Shown: positions 47,860 to 56,952, numbered from the stretch's first letter. The stretch is DNA of 64,000 nucleotides from Micromonospora matsumotoense (GCF_900091525.1 NZ_FMCU01000019.1:84916-148915); one strand, 5' to 3'. Notes: a model not told the origin generated them from the sequence alone. Program-made: numbers and translations.

Positions 47860-48771
47860 TCACGGCTCGACCAGGGCCAGCCGGCCGGGGGCGACGTCGA
47901 GGCGTACCCGCTGGCCCCAGCGCAGCGCCAGCCGGTCGGCCTCCAGCCCGTCGGCGAACGCCACCAGGCCGTCGGACTCGGCGGTCAGCTCCAGCGCGTC
48001 GGTGCCGTCGAGGCGGCCGGCGACCAACTCGACCCCGGTGACCGGGGAGGGCCACGCCTCCCGCACGTACCAGCACAGGGCCGGCTCCTCCGGGGCGGGG
48101 GGCGGGGCGGCGGCCGGTCGGTCCCGGGCGATCGAGGCGCACCAGCCGGTGGCCCCGGTGCCGGTGCCGACGACCACCCCGGAGGACGACTGCCGTTCCC
48201 GCCGGGGCCGGCCGTCCCCGGCGACGTCGAGCAGGTAGCGGGCCGACTGGTGGGAGGCGTGCCCGACGTACACCTCGTTGAGGCCGACCAGCTCCTGCCC
48301 GTCGTCGAGGGTGGCCCGGACCATGGCCCGGTGCCGCAGCGGCGCGGCTCCGGCGGCCACCGCCGGCAGCAGCCCGGCCACCTGGTCGCCGGTGCACCGG
48401 ACCAGCACCCCGGCGTTGCGGCCCGGCTCCGGGTCGACGCCGACGACGGGCTGCCCGGTGAGGTACTTCGCCACGTTGGCGACCAGGCCGTCCGGGCCGA
48501 CGGCGACGATCACGTCCTCCGGGCCGAACAGGAACCGGGGCAGGTCGTCCCGGTCGACCGTGCCACGCCGCCAGTCGGCCGGGACGGCGGCCCCGACGGC
48601 GGTCAGCGCCGCCTGGAGGGCCTCGTGCCGGTCCACCACCTCGGCCAGGTCCCGACCCCGGGCCCGCAGGTACCACTGGGCCGCCGCCCGGGTGCCGTGC
48701 CGGGCGAGCAGTTCCTCCAGCTCGCTGCGGCGGCGGACCACCACCACCCGCGGGGTCAGTGTGCCGCTCAC
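47860..48771 (-). CDS. NAD-kinase-like protein
   Basis: 303 residues. The middle contains EDVIVAVGPDGLVANVAKYLTGQPVVGVDPEPGRN, comparable to the GGDG nucleotide loop of ATP-NAD kinases (here GPDG), then GLNEVYVGH and a GTGTGATGWCAS segment like the GSTAY loop. The first Gly of GGDG is present but the second is Pro, so catalysis is uncertain. GTG start overlaps the SPFH stop (GTGA); these two are coupled. Divergent from a NUDIX regulator; see operator at 49908. Confidence 0.78.
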   Translation of the reverse strand: MSGTLTPRVVVVRRRSELEELLARHGTRAAAQWYLRARGRDLAEVVDRHEALQAALTAVGAAVPADWRRGTVDRDDLPRFLFGPEDVIVAVGPDGLVANVAKYLTGQPVVGVDPEPGRNAGVLVRCTGDQVAGLLPAVAAGAAPLRHRAMVRATLDDGQELVGLNEVYVGHASHQSARYLLDVAGDGRPRRERQSSSGVVVGTGTGATGWCASIARDRPAAAPPPAPEEPALCWYVREAWPSPVTGVELVAGRLDGTDALELTAESDGLVAFADGLEADRLALRWGQRVRLDVAPGRLALVEP

Positions 48772-49877
48772 CGGTCGACCGTCCCGGTCGGCCCGGTGAG
48801 CCGGCCGAGCAGGTCGGCCAGCAGGTCCGGGGTGACGGTCAGCTGGCCGATCGGCGGGAGCTGGCCGGCGAGTTCCCGGACGGTGAGGGCTTGCAGCACC
48901 CCCGGCGGCAGGGTGGCGTACGTGGCCAGCTTCGCCGCCTCCGCCTCGGCCTCGGCGGCGCCGACGGCGCGTACCGTCTCGGCCTTGGCCAGGGCGAGCA
49001 GCCGCTCCTTGTCGGCGGCACCGGCGGCGAGCAGTCGTTCCTTCTCTGCTTCGGCGGTGGCGAGCACCTGGGCGCGTTCGGCGGCGGCGGCGTTGGCGAC
49101 CTGCTCCCGCTCCGCCTTGCCGTGGGCGGTGGCCAGCTCGGCGGCGGCGTCGAGTTCGGCCCGGCGGCGGGTGTTCGCGCCGTGCTGCTCGACGAGCTGC
49201 TGTTCCCGGCGGGCCAGCTCGATCTTGTTCTGGAGTTCGTTCTCGGCGATGCCGCGTTCCTGCTCGACGGCCTGCGCCCGGCGGGCGTAGGTGGCCCGGT
49301 CGGCCTGCACCTGCACGGCCTCCCGGGTGGGGGTCTGGAGGGCGCGTTCCAGCTCGGGCTCGGGCCGCACGGCGACCACCCGGGCGCTGACCACGGCCAC
49401 CCCGATGTCGGCGAGCCGGGGCTCGGTGTCGAGCGCTGCGGAGACCGCCTCCCGGATGGGGGCGATCGTGGTCAGCGCCTCGGCCAGCGGGACCCGGGCG
49501 AGCAGGTCGAGGGCGGGCTGTTGGGCCAGCTCGGCCAGCAGCGTGGCGACCTGGTCGAGCGGTCGGGACCGGGTCTTGCCGGTGCGCGGGTCGATCGAGA
49601 AGTCGAGCCGGGCGGCGGCCAGCGTCGGGTCGGCCACCCGGTAGGTCACGGTGGCCTGGACGGTGATGTCGGCGAAGTCGCCGGTGCGGGCGTGGAAGAG
49701 CAGGGGCAGCTCCCGGTCGTCCACCGGCACCTCGCTCAGCACGGCGGTCAGCGGCCGGTACCAGAACGACTGGCCGGTCCCCTCCCGGCGGACCCGCCCG
49801 TCGACGTGCAGCCGCACCCAGTTGGTCGGTGTCCCGCGCAGGTGGCGCAGGAAGAGTCGTCTCGTCACGTCGGCCAT
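48768..49877 (-). CDS. SPFH / Band-7 (prohibitin-like) protein
   Basis: 369 residues. SPFH domain in the first ~200 (GTPTNWVRLHVDGRVRREGTGQSFWYRPL ... ITVQATVTYRV ... PLAEALTTIAPIREAVSAAL), then a long Ala/Glu-rich coiled coil (QQLVEQHGANTRRRAELDAAAELATAHGKAEREQ...). No N-terminal membrane helix is seen, unlike flotillin/stomatin. Likely a membrane-associated scaffold for its co-translated NAD-kinase-like partner. SD GAGGG. Confidence 0.85.
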   Translation of the reverse strand: MADVTRRLFLRHLRGTPTNWVRLHVDGRVRREGTGQSFWYRPLTAVLSEVPVDDRELPLLFHARTGDFADITVQATVTYRVADPTLAAARLDFSIDPRTGKTRSRPLDQVATLLAELAQQPALDLLARVPLAEALTTIAPIREAVSAALDTEPRLADIGVAVVSARVVAVRPEPELERALQTPTREAVQVQADRATYARRAQAVEQERGIAENELQNKIELARREQQLVEQHGANTRRRAELDAAAELATAHGKAEREQVANAAAAERAQVLATAEAEKERLLAAGAADKERLLALAKAETVRAVGAAEAEAEAAKLATYATLPPGVLQALTVRELAGQLPPIGQLTVTPDLLADLLGRLTGPTGTVDR

Positions 49878-49907
49878 GTCTCGCGCCCTCCCCTTTTTCG
49901 TCGTCTC

Positions 49908-49936
49908 GACGATAACCTCTCTGATACCTTATCGTC
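49908..49936. promoter_or_regulatory. Palindromic operator between SPFH operon and NUDIX regulator
   Basis: GACGATAA, 13 nt, TTATCGTC: perfect 8-bp inverted repeat, only 17 nt before the regulator's ATG and 31 nt before the SPFH start. A further GATAA lies at 49945-49949. Its position suits an autoregulated divergent promoter. Confidence 0.8.
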
Positions 49937-49953
49937 AAGGTGGTGATAAAGAG

Positions 49954-50640
49954 ATGACCGACTACCCGCCCTTCGCCGTGACGGTGGACCTGGTGGTGCT
50001 CACCGTGCGCGCCGACGAGCTGCACCTGCTGCTGGTCCGCCGGGGCATCCCGCCGGACCGGGGCCGGTGGGCGCTGCCGGGCGGCTTCGTCGGCATCGAC
50101 GAGGACCTGCCCGACGCCGCCGTCCGGGAGCTGACCGAGGAGACCGGGCTACCCGAACCGGCCGGCCACCTCGAACAACTCGGCACGTACGGCCGGCCCG
50201 ACCGCGACCCGCGTGGACGGGTGGTCACCGTGGCCTGGCTGGCCCTGCTGCCCGACCTGCCCACCCCGGTGGCCGGCTCGGACGCCGCCTCGGCCGCGTG
50301 GGTGCCGGTCACCCGGCTCACCCCCGGCCAGCTCGCCTTCGACCACGACCGGATCGTCGCCGACGGCCTGGAACGGGCCCGCGCAAAGCTGGAGTACACG
50401 CCGCTGGCCAGCGCCTTCTGTCCACCGGAGTTCACCGTGGCCCAGTTGCGGGCCGTCTACGAGACGGTCTGGGGCACCCGGTTGGATCCGCGCAACTTCC
50501 ACCGCAAGGTCACCGGCACCCCCGGCTTCGTCAGCCCCGCCGGCCGGGCCACCGAGGGCGACCGGGGACGACCCGCCCAGCTTTTCCGCCGGGGCCCGGC
50601 CACCCGGCTCCACCCACCCATGCTCCGCCCCGAATCCTGA
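49954..50640 (+). CDS. NUDIX-type transcription regulator (NrtR-like)
   Basis: 228 residues. An N-terminal NUDIX domain (LLVRRGIPPDRGRWALPGGFVGIDEDLPDAAVRELTEETGL) keeps most of the Nudix box (Gx5Ex7REUxEExGU) yet lacks the first conserved Glu pattern, and a C-terminal winged helix (PLASAFCPPEFTVAQLRAVYETVWGTRLDPRNFHRKVTG) is present. This is the NrtR plan, in which NAD-derived ligands control binding. It stands divergent from SPFH/NAD-kinase-like genes with a palindrome between. Confidence 0.9.
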   Translation: MTDYPPFAVTVDLVVLTVRADELHLLLVRRGIPPDRGRWALPGGFVGIDEDLPDAAVRELTEETGLPEPAGHLEQLGTYGRPDRDPRGRVVTVAWLALLPDLPTPVAGSDAASAAWVPVTRLTPGQLAFDHDRIVADGLERARAKLEYTPLASAFCPPEFTVAQLRAVYETVWGTRLDPRNFHRKVTGTPGFVSPAGRATEGDRGRPAQLFRRGPATRLHPPMLRPES

Positions 50641-50747
50641 ACCGCCCGCCGGGCCCGAGGCTCCGACCGGTCGATGCGCAGCCCGGCCACCTGTCACCGG
50701 TCCGACCGGCACCGGCACCTGGTGGGACACCGGCTCGCCGGGCACTA

Positions 50748-50769
50748 CTGCCGGCCGCACGGCCGGCAG
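50748..50769. terminator. Terminator between the NUDIX regulator and the PAP2-like gene
   Basis: CTGCCGGCC / GGCCGGCAG, 9-bp arms with a GCAC loop between convergent genes. Confidence 0.6.
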
Positions 50770-50776
50770 CGGAGGC

Positions 50777-51595
50777 TCAGGAGAGCGGCGCGTAGACCAG
50801 CCCGGCAACCAGCCCGCCCACCAACGCACCCACCACGACCTGCGCGACGGTGTGGTCGCGCAGCCGCACCCGGGACCAGCCGACCAGGGCGAGCAGCGGC
50901 ACGGCCGGCAGCAGCCGGGGGCCGAAGGTGAGCACCAGCACCACCAGCGTGCCGGCGGCCACCGCGGAATGGATGGACATCTTCCACCAGTGGCTGACCG
51001 CCACCGCCACCACCAGGCCGACCACCCCGGCCGCGACCAGGGCCAGCACCGGACGCGGCGCGCCGAGCGCCGCGAGCAGGGCCAGCCCGACCGCGGCCGA
51101 GGCGAGCCCGAGCAGCAGCGGCATCCGTCGCTGCTCGCGGCGACCGAGGTGATGATCGGTGAGTCGACCCCGCCGCACCCCACCCAGGATGTACGCGAAC
51201 GGGACACCGGCGGCGAAGACCGTGGCGAGCAGCCCCCAGACCAACCCACGCGCCCCACCCACACTGTGCCAGCCGATCACCACGGTCAGCCCGGTGACCA
51301 GCACCGCCGGCGCGGTCACCTCGGTCACCAGCCGGGCCACCCGGGTCGCCACCCCCACCGGCACGACCGGCTCGACAGTGGCCGGGACACCCTCGACCGG
51401 CGCAGGCCCGGTCAGGTCGGGGGTGGCGGGATCGGTGGCGGCCGGGGGGCGTCGGAAGGTGTCCGCCGGCCGGTCGCCGCCCTCGTCGCGCGTACTCAGC
51501 GTTCCGCCCCCGCATCCGTTGCGCCCGGTCCGGCACGCCGGGGTGGTCGACGGGTCGACCGGCGGCGTCCGGGCCACCGCGGCGACGCGGCTCAA
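50777..51595 (-). CDS. PAP2-like membrane phosphatase family protein
   Basis: 272 residues. About six helices in the last ~190, with SHWWKMSIHSAVAAGTLVVL and LRDHTVAQVVVGALVGGLVAGLV, which echo the SxxxH and HxxxxxxxG motifs of PAP2 phosphatases (a typical KxxxxxxRP is not visible). The first ~75 residues are disordered. The TTG start overlaps the upstream stop (TTGA), implying coupling, which supports this unusual start. Confidence 0.65.
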   Translation of the reverse strand: MSRVAAVARTPPVDPSTTPACRTGRNGCGGGTLSTRDEGGDRPADTFRRPPAATDPATPDLTGPAPVEGVPATVEPVVPVGVATRVARLVTEVTAPAVLVTGLTVVIGWHSVGGARGLVWGLLATVFAAGVPFAYILGGVRRGRLTDHHLGRREQRRMPLLLGLASAAVGLALLAALGAPRPVLALVAAGVVGLVVAVAVSHWWKMSIHSAVAAGTLVVLVLTFGPRLLPAVPLLALVGWSRVRLRDHTVAQVVVGALVGGLVAGLVYAPLS

Positions 51596-52563
51596 CCTGC
51601 GGCGTCGTCCGTCACCGTACCGTCCGGGTCGGGGGTGTCGTGGCTGGTCGACGCGGGTCCGGTGGGGGTCTGCGACGCGGGCACGGCGGGTGTCTGCGGT
51701 GCGGGGACCGGGGTGGCCGACGGACGGGCGGGCGGGATCGACGGGCGGGCGGGGGCCGGTCCGAGGCGTGGCACGGCCCGCACCCCGTCCACCGGGCGGC
51801 CGGGGCGGGGCGTGCCGGTCGGGATCGCCGTCGCGGTGGGCCGGGGACGTGAGGTGGGGACCAGGGTGACCGTGACGGTGGGCCGGGGGTCGACCGTCGC
51901 GGTGGGTCCCGGTGTCGGGGTGGGCCCGGGGGTCGGCGTGGGCTCGGGCGTGGAGGTCGGCTCCAGGGTCGGCGTGGGTTCCGGGGTCGGCGTGGGGGTG
52001 TCGGAGGGCGCCGCGGTCGGCGACGGCTCCGGTGGCGGCTCGGAGAGGGTCGCGGTCGGCTCGGCGCTCGGGCTCGGTTCCGCGCTCGGCGTGGCGGTGG
52101 GGGTGGGGTGGGACGGGGCGTTGGGCGCAGACGTCCGGCGGATCGGCCGGGGCGTGGTGGGTGCCGGCGGGGGTGGAGCGGGGCGGTGGGCGGAGCCGCC
52201 GTCGACGGCGGCCGGGGCCGGAGCGGCGGCCGGAGCGGGCGGCGGTGCACCGGTCGGCGGGAGGGCCGGCTGACCGGTGGCGGGCACCGGGACGACGACC
52301 GGACCGACCGACGGGGTGGGCAGGAACGGGGTGCCGCCGTCCGGCAGCGCGGTGCTGCCCACGGTGGCCGAGCCGGTGCTGATCGCGGCGAGCACCGGCA
52401 TCGAGGCGGCCCCGGCGAGCAGGGCGACGGTGAACAGGTAGCCCCGGTGCGGCCCGCCGGGGCCGGGGGCACGGTGGACGCCGATCATCCGTCGGTAGCT
52501 GCCACCGCCGGCCCGGTGCCGACCGAGGAGGGGTACCGGAGGACCGTCACCTGGCTCGGACAC
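51592..52563 (-). CDS. Pro/Thr-rich envelope protein
   Basis: 323 residues. A short cytosolic start, one hydrophobic segment near residues 42-61 (YLFTVALLAGAASMPVLAAIS) acting as signal anchor, then an extended exported Pro/Thr/Glu/Ser-rich chain with repeated PTPTPEPTPT-type units and no Cys. Probably spans or decorates the cell wall. GTG start with GAGGGAG 8 nt upstream. Confidence 0.72.
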   Translation of the reverse strand: MSEPGDGPPVPLLGRHRAGGGSYRRMIGVHRAPGPGGPHRGYLFTVALLAGAASMPVLAAISTGSATVGSTALPDGGTPFLPTPSVGPVVVPVPATGQPALPPTGAPPPAPAAAPAPAAVDGGSAHRPAPPPPAPTTPRPIRRTSAPNAPSHPTPTATPSAEPSPSAEPTATLSEPPPEPSPTAAPSDTPTPTPEPTPTLEPTSTPEPTPTPGPTPTPGPTATVDPRPTVTVTLVPTSRPRPTATAIPTGTPRPGRPVDGVRAVPRLGPAPARPSIPPARPSATPVPAPQTPAVPASQTPTGPASTSHDTPDPDGTVTDDAAG

Positions 52564-53055
52564 CGCAGCACTCCCTCGTCGACCTGGACGCGATCATCGG
52601 TGAGTCGCCCGACAAGAACGGACATTATGCGCTAAACACCCACCAGCACTGGTCAGCTTGACCCAGTGACGCCCAGTTCACCAGCCAATACAGCGTGTCG
52701 ACACACAAAAAGTCCGTCACCGCGCGGCAGCCCCGCGACAAAAAGTCCACGCGTCGTGAAGCGGACGTAACGCCACCGGCGGGAGGGCCATACTGTGGGG
52801 CCGCTCACCTCCTCTGCAATCATTCAGGCACGACGGCAACGCAGCCGCACCTCCGCGTACCCCGTGGCAGGCGTGACTGGTGGCCGACGCTCCCGAACCG
52901 GGTTCGACCCATGGATCCGGCTCAGGCCGTGCGGCAACCCCCACCGGGGCTAGGCACGGCCGCCAGGAACCAGTCCGGCAACAGCCGGGCCGGCGCACGT
53001 TGTGCGCGGACGGGTGACCCCCCGGCTCGGGCACAGACACGACAGGGAGAGACGG
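52564..53055. other. Gene-free region upstream of the 2-oxoacid dehydrogenase operon
   Basis: About 490 bp without a supported gene. It includes AT-rich CATAATG near 52625, the ACAAAAAGTCC direct repeats at 52705-52748, and an AGGGAGA Shine-Dalgarno at the end for the E1alpha gene. Open frames through it are GC-rich artefacts. Confidence 0.6.
52705..52748. repeat. Direct repeats ACAAAAAGTCC, 33-bp period
   Basis: Exact copies at 52705-52715 and 52738-52748. A five-A run is unusual in this genome, and the period is about three helical turns, so a regulator could bind both on one face. It lies ~310 nt upstream of the E1alpha gene. Confidence 0.55.
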
Positions 53056-54234
53056 ATGGCAAAGGGCGACCCTGCGGTCTCCAGCCGCGGCCGGCGAGCC
53101 ACACCCCGGTCCCGGCGAGCCGCCGCGACCGGCGAGCCGGAACTCGTACAACTGCTCACCCCCACCGGCGAGCGGATCGAGAGCGCGACCGGCCCGGACG
53201 GCACCGAGTACCGCGTCGACTTCACCGACGAGGAGTACCGCGGCCTCTACCGTGACCTGGTGCTGGTCCGCAAGCTCGACGCCGAGGCGACCGCGTTGCA
53301 GCGGCAGGGCGAGTTGGGCCTCTGGGCCTCGCTGCTCGGCCAGGAGGCCGCCCAGGTCGGCTCCGGTCGGGCGCTGCGCAGCCAGGACATGGCCTTCCCG
53401 ACCTACCGGGAGCACGGCGTCCTCTACTGCCGGGGCATCGACCCGATCATGCCGCTCGGCCTGTTCCGCGGCGTCGACCAGGGCGGCTGGGACCCGAACG
53501 AGTTCAAGTTCAACATGTACACGATCGTCATCGGGGCACAGACCCTGCACGCGACCGGGTACGCCATGGGCGTCCACATGGACGGCAAGACCGGCACCGA
53601 GGACGGCGAGGCGGTGATCGCCTACTTCGGCGACGGCGCCACCAGCCAGGGCGACGTCAACGAGGCGTTCGTCTGGGCCAGCGTCTTCAACGCCCCCCTC
53701 GTCTTCTTCTGCCAGAACAACCAGTACGCCATCTCCGAGCCGCTGGAGCGCCAGACCCGGGTCCCGCTCTACCGGCGTGCCGGTGGCTTCGGCTTCCCCG
53801 GCGTCCGGGTCGACGGCAACGACGTGCTCGCGTCGTACGCGGTGACCCGGCACGCGCTGGACAACGCCCGGCTCGGCCAGGGCCCCAGCCTGATCGAGGC
53901 GTACACCTACCGGATGGGCGCGCACACCACCTCGGACGACCCGACCCGCTACCGGATCGCCAGCGAGGTCGAGGCCTGGCAGGCCAAGGACCCGATCGCC
54001 CGGATGAAGGCGTTCCTCTACAAGCAGCAGATCGCCGACGACGCGTTCTTCGCCGAGGTCGACGAGCAGGCCCGCACCGAGGCGGTACACCTGCGCGAAC
54101 GGGTGCTCGAACTGCCCGACCCGGCACCGGTGTCGATGTTCGACCACGTCTACCCGCACGGCTCGCCCGAGCTGGACGCCCAGCGGGCCCGGTTCAGCGC
54201 CTACATGGAGTCGTTCGAGGGGAGCGTGCACTGA
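53056..54234 (+). CDS. pdhA: 2-oxoacid dehydrogenase E1 component, alpha subunit
   Basis: 392 residues. TPP-binding motif GDGATSQGDVNEAFVWA near residue 195 with the closing NNQYAIS; DMAFPTYREHG; YRMGAHTTSDDPTRYR, the phosphorylation-loop region. Pairs with the beta gene (1-nt overlap) and E2. In actinobacteria a homodimeric AceE does most pyruvate oxidation, so this alpha/beta type may prefer branched-chain keto acids (mycobacterial homologues were shown to). The E3 gene is not nearby. SD GGGAGA. Confidence 0.92.
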   Translation: MAKGDPAVSSRGRRATPRSRRAAATGEPELVQLLTPTGERIESATGPDGTEYRVDFTDEEYRGLYRDLVLVRKLDAEATALQRQGELGLWASLLGQEAAQVGSGRALRSQDMAFPTYREHGVLYCRGIDPIMPLGLFRGVDQGGWDPNEFKFNMYTIVIGAQTLHATGYAMGVHMDGKTGTEDGEAVIAYFGDGATSQGDVNEAFVWASVFNAPLVFFCQNNQYAISEPLERQTRVPLYRRAGGFGFPGVRVDGNDVLASYAVTRHALDNARLGQGPSLIEAYTYRMGAHTTSDDPTRYRIASEVEAWQAKDPIARMKAFLYKQQIADDAFFAEVDEQARTEAVHLRERVLELPDPAPVSMFDHVYPHGSPELDAQRARFSAYMESFEGSVH

Positions 54235-55223
54235 TGGCCACGGAGACGCTCACCCTCGGCAAGGCCCTCAACACCGGCCTGCGCCGCGCCCTGGAGAACG
54301 ACCCGAAGGTCGTCATCATGGGCGAGGACGTCGGCAAGCTCGGCGGCGTCTTCCGGATCACCGACGGGTTGCAGAAGGACTTCGGCGACCAGCGGGTGAT
54401 CGACACCCCGCTGGCCGAGTCCGGCATCATCGGCACCGCCGTCGGCCTGGCCATCCGGGGTTTCCGGCCGATCTGCGAGATCCAGTTCGACGGCTTCGTC
54501 TACCCCGCGTACGACCAGATCGTGTCGCAGGTGGCCAAGATGCACTACCGGTCGCAGGGGAAGGTCACCATCCCGATGGTGATCCGGATCCCCTACGGCG
54601 GTGGCATCGGCGCGGTGGAGCACCACTCCGAGTCGCCGGAGGCGTACTTCGCGCACACCGCCGGGCTGAAGGTGGTGACCTGCGCCAACCCGCAGGACGC
54701 GTACGTGATGATCCAGCAGGCCATCGCCTCGGACGACCCGATCGTCTTCCTGGAGCCGAAGCGGCGCTACTGGGAGAAGGGCCCGGTCGAGTTGGACGCC
54801 CCGTTGTCCGGGGCGTACCCGCTGCACTCCGCCCGGGTGGTGCGGCCGGGCGCCGACGCGACCGTGCTGGCGTACGGCCCGATGGTGCGGACCTGCCTGG
54901 AAGCGGCGACCGCCGCCGCCGAGGACGGCCGGGAGCTGGAGGTCGTCGACCTGCGCACGCTCTCCCCGCTGGACCTGACCGCCGTCTACGAGTCGGTGCG
55001 GCGCACCGGCCGGTGCGTGGTCGTCCACGAGGCCCCCGGCAACCTGGGGCTGGGTTCGGAGGTCGCGGCCCGGATCACCGAGGAGTGCTTCTACTCCCTG
55101 GAGTCCCCGGTGCTGCGGGTGACCGGCTACGACACCCCCTACCCGGCCAGCCGGGTGGAGGAGGAGTACCTGCCCGACCTCGACCGGGTGCTCGACGCCG
55201 TCGACCGCACCTTCGGCTGGTGA
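54234..55223 (+). CDS. pdhB: 2-oxoacid dehydrogenase E1 component, beta subunit
   Basis: 329 residues. ETLTLGKALNTGLRRALENDPKVVIMGEDVGKLGGVFRIT start, PLAESGIIGTAVGLAIRGFRPICEIQFDGF, IPYGGGIGAVEHHSESPEAYFAHTAGLKVV, and VVDLRTLSPLD. Forms the alpha2beta2 E1 with the previous gene; ATG overlaps its stop (TGATG). Substrate ambiguous between pyruvate and branched-chain keto acids. Confidence 0.93.
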   Translation: MATETLTLGKALNTGLRRALENDPKVVIMGEDVGKLGGVFRITDGLQKDFGDQRVIDTPLAESGIIGTAVGLAIRGFRPICEIQFDGFVYPAYDQIVSQVAKMHYRSQGKVTIPMVIRIPYGGGIGAVEHHSESPEAYFAHTAGLKVVTCANPQDAYVMIQQAIASDDPIVFLEPKRRYWEKGPVELDAPLSGAYPLHSARVVRPGADATVLAYGPMVRTCLEAATAAAEDGRELEVVDLRTLSPLDLTAVYESVRRTGRCVVVHEAPGNLGLGSEVAARITEECFYSLESPVLRVTGYDTPYPASRVEEEYLPDLDRVLDAVDRTFGW

Positions 55224-55228
55224 GCGCG

Positions 55229-56734
55229 ATGTCCCGGATCAAGGAATTCAACCTGCCCGACCTGGGTGAGGGCCTGACCGAGGGGGAGATCCTCGCCTGG
55301 CTGGTCAAGGTGGGCGACGTCATCGAGCTGAACCAGCCGATCGTCGAGGTGGAGACGGCCAAGGCGGCCGTCGAGATCCCGGCGAAGTGGGCCGGTGAGG
55401 TGCGGTCGATCTTCCATCCGGAGGGGACCACGGTCGAGGTCGGCACCCCGATCATCGCGATCGACACCGACCCGGGTGCCGGGCCGGTGCCGGAGTCGAC
55501 CACCGCCGCCGCGTCGGCGGACCTGCCCACCCCGTCGGCCGCGTCGCTGGCCGCGGTGCAGGTCGCGCCCGCCGAGGGCATGGTCGAGCCGGGTCTGATC
55601 GGCGGCGTCGCCCCGGGTGGGCGCACCGCCGTGCTGGTCGGCTACGGCCCGCGCAACGGGCCGGCCAAGCGCCGGCAGCGCAAGGACGGCCCACCCCAGC
55701 AACCCGCCACCACCCCCCGGCCGGCCGCACCGGCCCAGGTCGCGACGCCGGTTCCGGCCGCTGCGGCGGCTCCGGCGTCGGTCGCTGCGGCGGCTCCGGC
55801 GTCGGTCGCGCCGACGGTGAACGGCAACGGCCGGACGGGTGGCCCTGTGCTGGCGAAGCCGCCGGTGCGCAAGTTCGCCAAGGACCTCGGGATCGACCTG
55901 GCCACGCTGACCGGGTCGGGTCCGCTCGGTTCGATCACGCGCGACGACGTACAGCGGGCGGTGGACGGGAGCACGGTGGTGGCCGAGCCGCTGGCGGCGA
56001 CGTCGCCGACCACCTCGGCCGCGAGCTTCGGCGCGGACCGCGAGCAGCGCATCCCGGTCAAGGGGGTACGCCGGCTCACCGCCGAGAACATGTCCCGCTC
56101 GGCTTTCACCGCCCCGCACGTCACGGAGTTCCTGACCGTGGACGTGACCCGGGCGATGAAGGCGCTGGACCGGCTGCGCGGGCGGCGGGAGTGGCGGGAC
56201 GTCCGGGTCTCGCCGTTGCTGCTGGTCGCCAAGGCGGTGCTGCTGGCGGTCCGGCGGCACCCGATGGTCAACTCGACCTGGGCCGGCGACGAGATCGTCG
56301 TCAAGGAGTACGTCAACCTGGGCATCGCGGCGGCCACCGAGCGTGGCCTGATCGTGCCGAACATCAAGGACGCCGGCCGACTCACGCTGCGTGAGCTGGC
56401 GGATGCGATGACGGGTCTGGTGCAGACGGCGAAGGCGGGGAGGACCTCCCCGGCGGACATGTCCGGCGGCACCCTGACGATCACCAACGTCGGGGTGTTC
56501 GGGGTGGACACCGGCACCCCGATCCTGCCTCCGGGCGAGTCGGCGATCCTGGCCTTCGGTGCGGTACGCGAGCTGCCCTGGGTGCACAAGGGCAAGGTCA
56601 AGCCACGCCAGGTGACCACCCTGGGGCTCTCCTTCGATCACCGGATCATCGACGGCGAGTTGGGTTCGAAGTTCCTGCGGGACATCGGGGACTTCCTCGC
56701 CGACCCGGAGGCGGCGTTGCTCGCCTGGACCTGA
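55229..56734 (+). CDS. pdhC: 2-oxoacid dehydrogenase E2 acyltransferase
   Basis: 501 residues. One lipoyl domain (residues ~1-80; lipoyl Lys in VETAKAAVEIPAKWAG), an Ala/Pro linker, an E3/E1-binding domain (VRKFAKDLGIDLATLTGSGPLGSITRDDVQRAV), and the catalytic domain ending LGLSFDHRIIDGELGSKFLRDIG with the His/Asp pair. A GTG at 55220 overlaps the beta stop (GTGA), and ATG at 55229 is the alternative start used here. Followed by a perfect 18-bp hairpin. Confidence 0.93.
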   Translation: MSRIKEFNLPDLGEGLTEGEILAWLVKVGDVIELNQPIVEVETAKAAVEIPAKWAGEVRSIFHPEGTTVEVGTPIIAIDTDPGAGPVPESTTAAASADLPTPSAASLAAVQVAPAEGMVEPGLIGGVAPGGRTAVLVGYGPRNGPAKRRQRKDGPPQQPATTPRPAAPAQVATPVPAAAAAPASVAAAAPASVAPTVNGNGRTGGPVLAKPPVRKFAKDLGIDLATLTGSGPLGSITRDDVQRAVDGSTVVAEPLAATSPTTSAASFGADREQRIPVKGVRRLTAENMSRSAFTAPHVTEFLTVDVTRAMKALDRLRGRREWRDVRVSPLLLVAKAVLLAVRRHPMVNSTWAGDEIVVKEYVNLGIAAATERGLIVPNIKDAGRLTLRELADAMTGLVQTAKAGRTSPADMSGGTLTITNVGVFGVDTGTPILPPGESAILAFGAVRELPWVHKGKVKPRQVTTLGLSFDHRIIDGELGSKFLRDIGDFLADPEAALLAWT

Positions 56735-56749
56735 GGTCCGTGACGTTCC

Positions 56750-56799
56750 GGCGGCGGCCGGTGTGCCCAGGGTGAACGCCCGGCACACCGGCCGCCGCC
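56750..56799 (+). terminator. Terminator of the 2-oxoacid dehydrogenase operon
   Basis: Perfect 18-bp arms GGCGGCGGCCGGTGTGCC / GGCACACCGGCCGCCGCC, 16 nt past the stop codon. Confidence 0.85.
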
Positions 56800-56952
56800 A
56801 TTGGGGGAAGAAATAGTGACCCAGATCCCTCGTTGACCTACGATCCTTAGGCCCGTGTTACAGCTCACCTACTAATCGATGGCGATCGGCGACAGGGGGT
56901 GTTCAATGGAGTCATCAGGGGCTGACAACCGAATAGCCGAAGGAAAGACACC

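Noticed and set aside
53687..54127. Arg-rich antisense frames over the E1alpha gene
   Set aside because: Shadows of the third-position GC bias of a clear metabolic gene.
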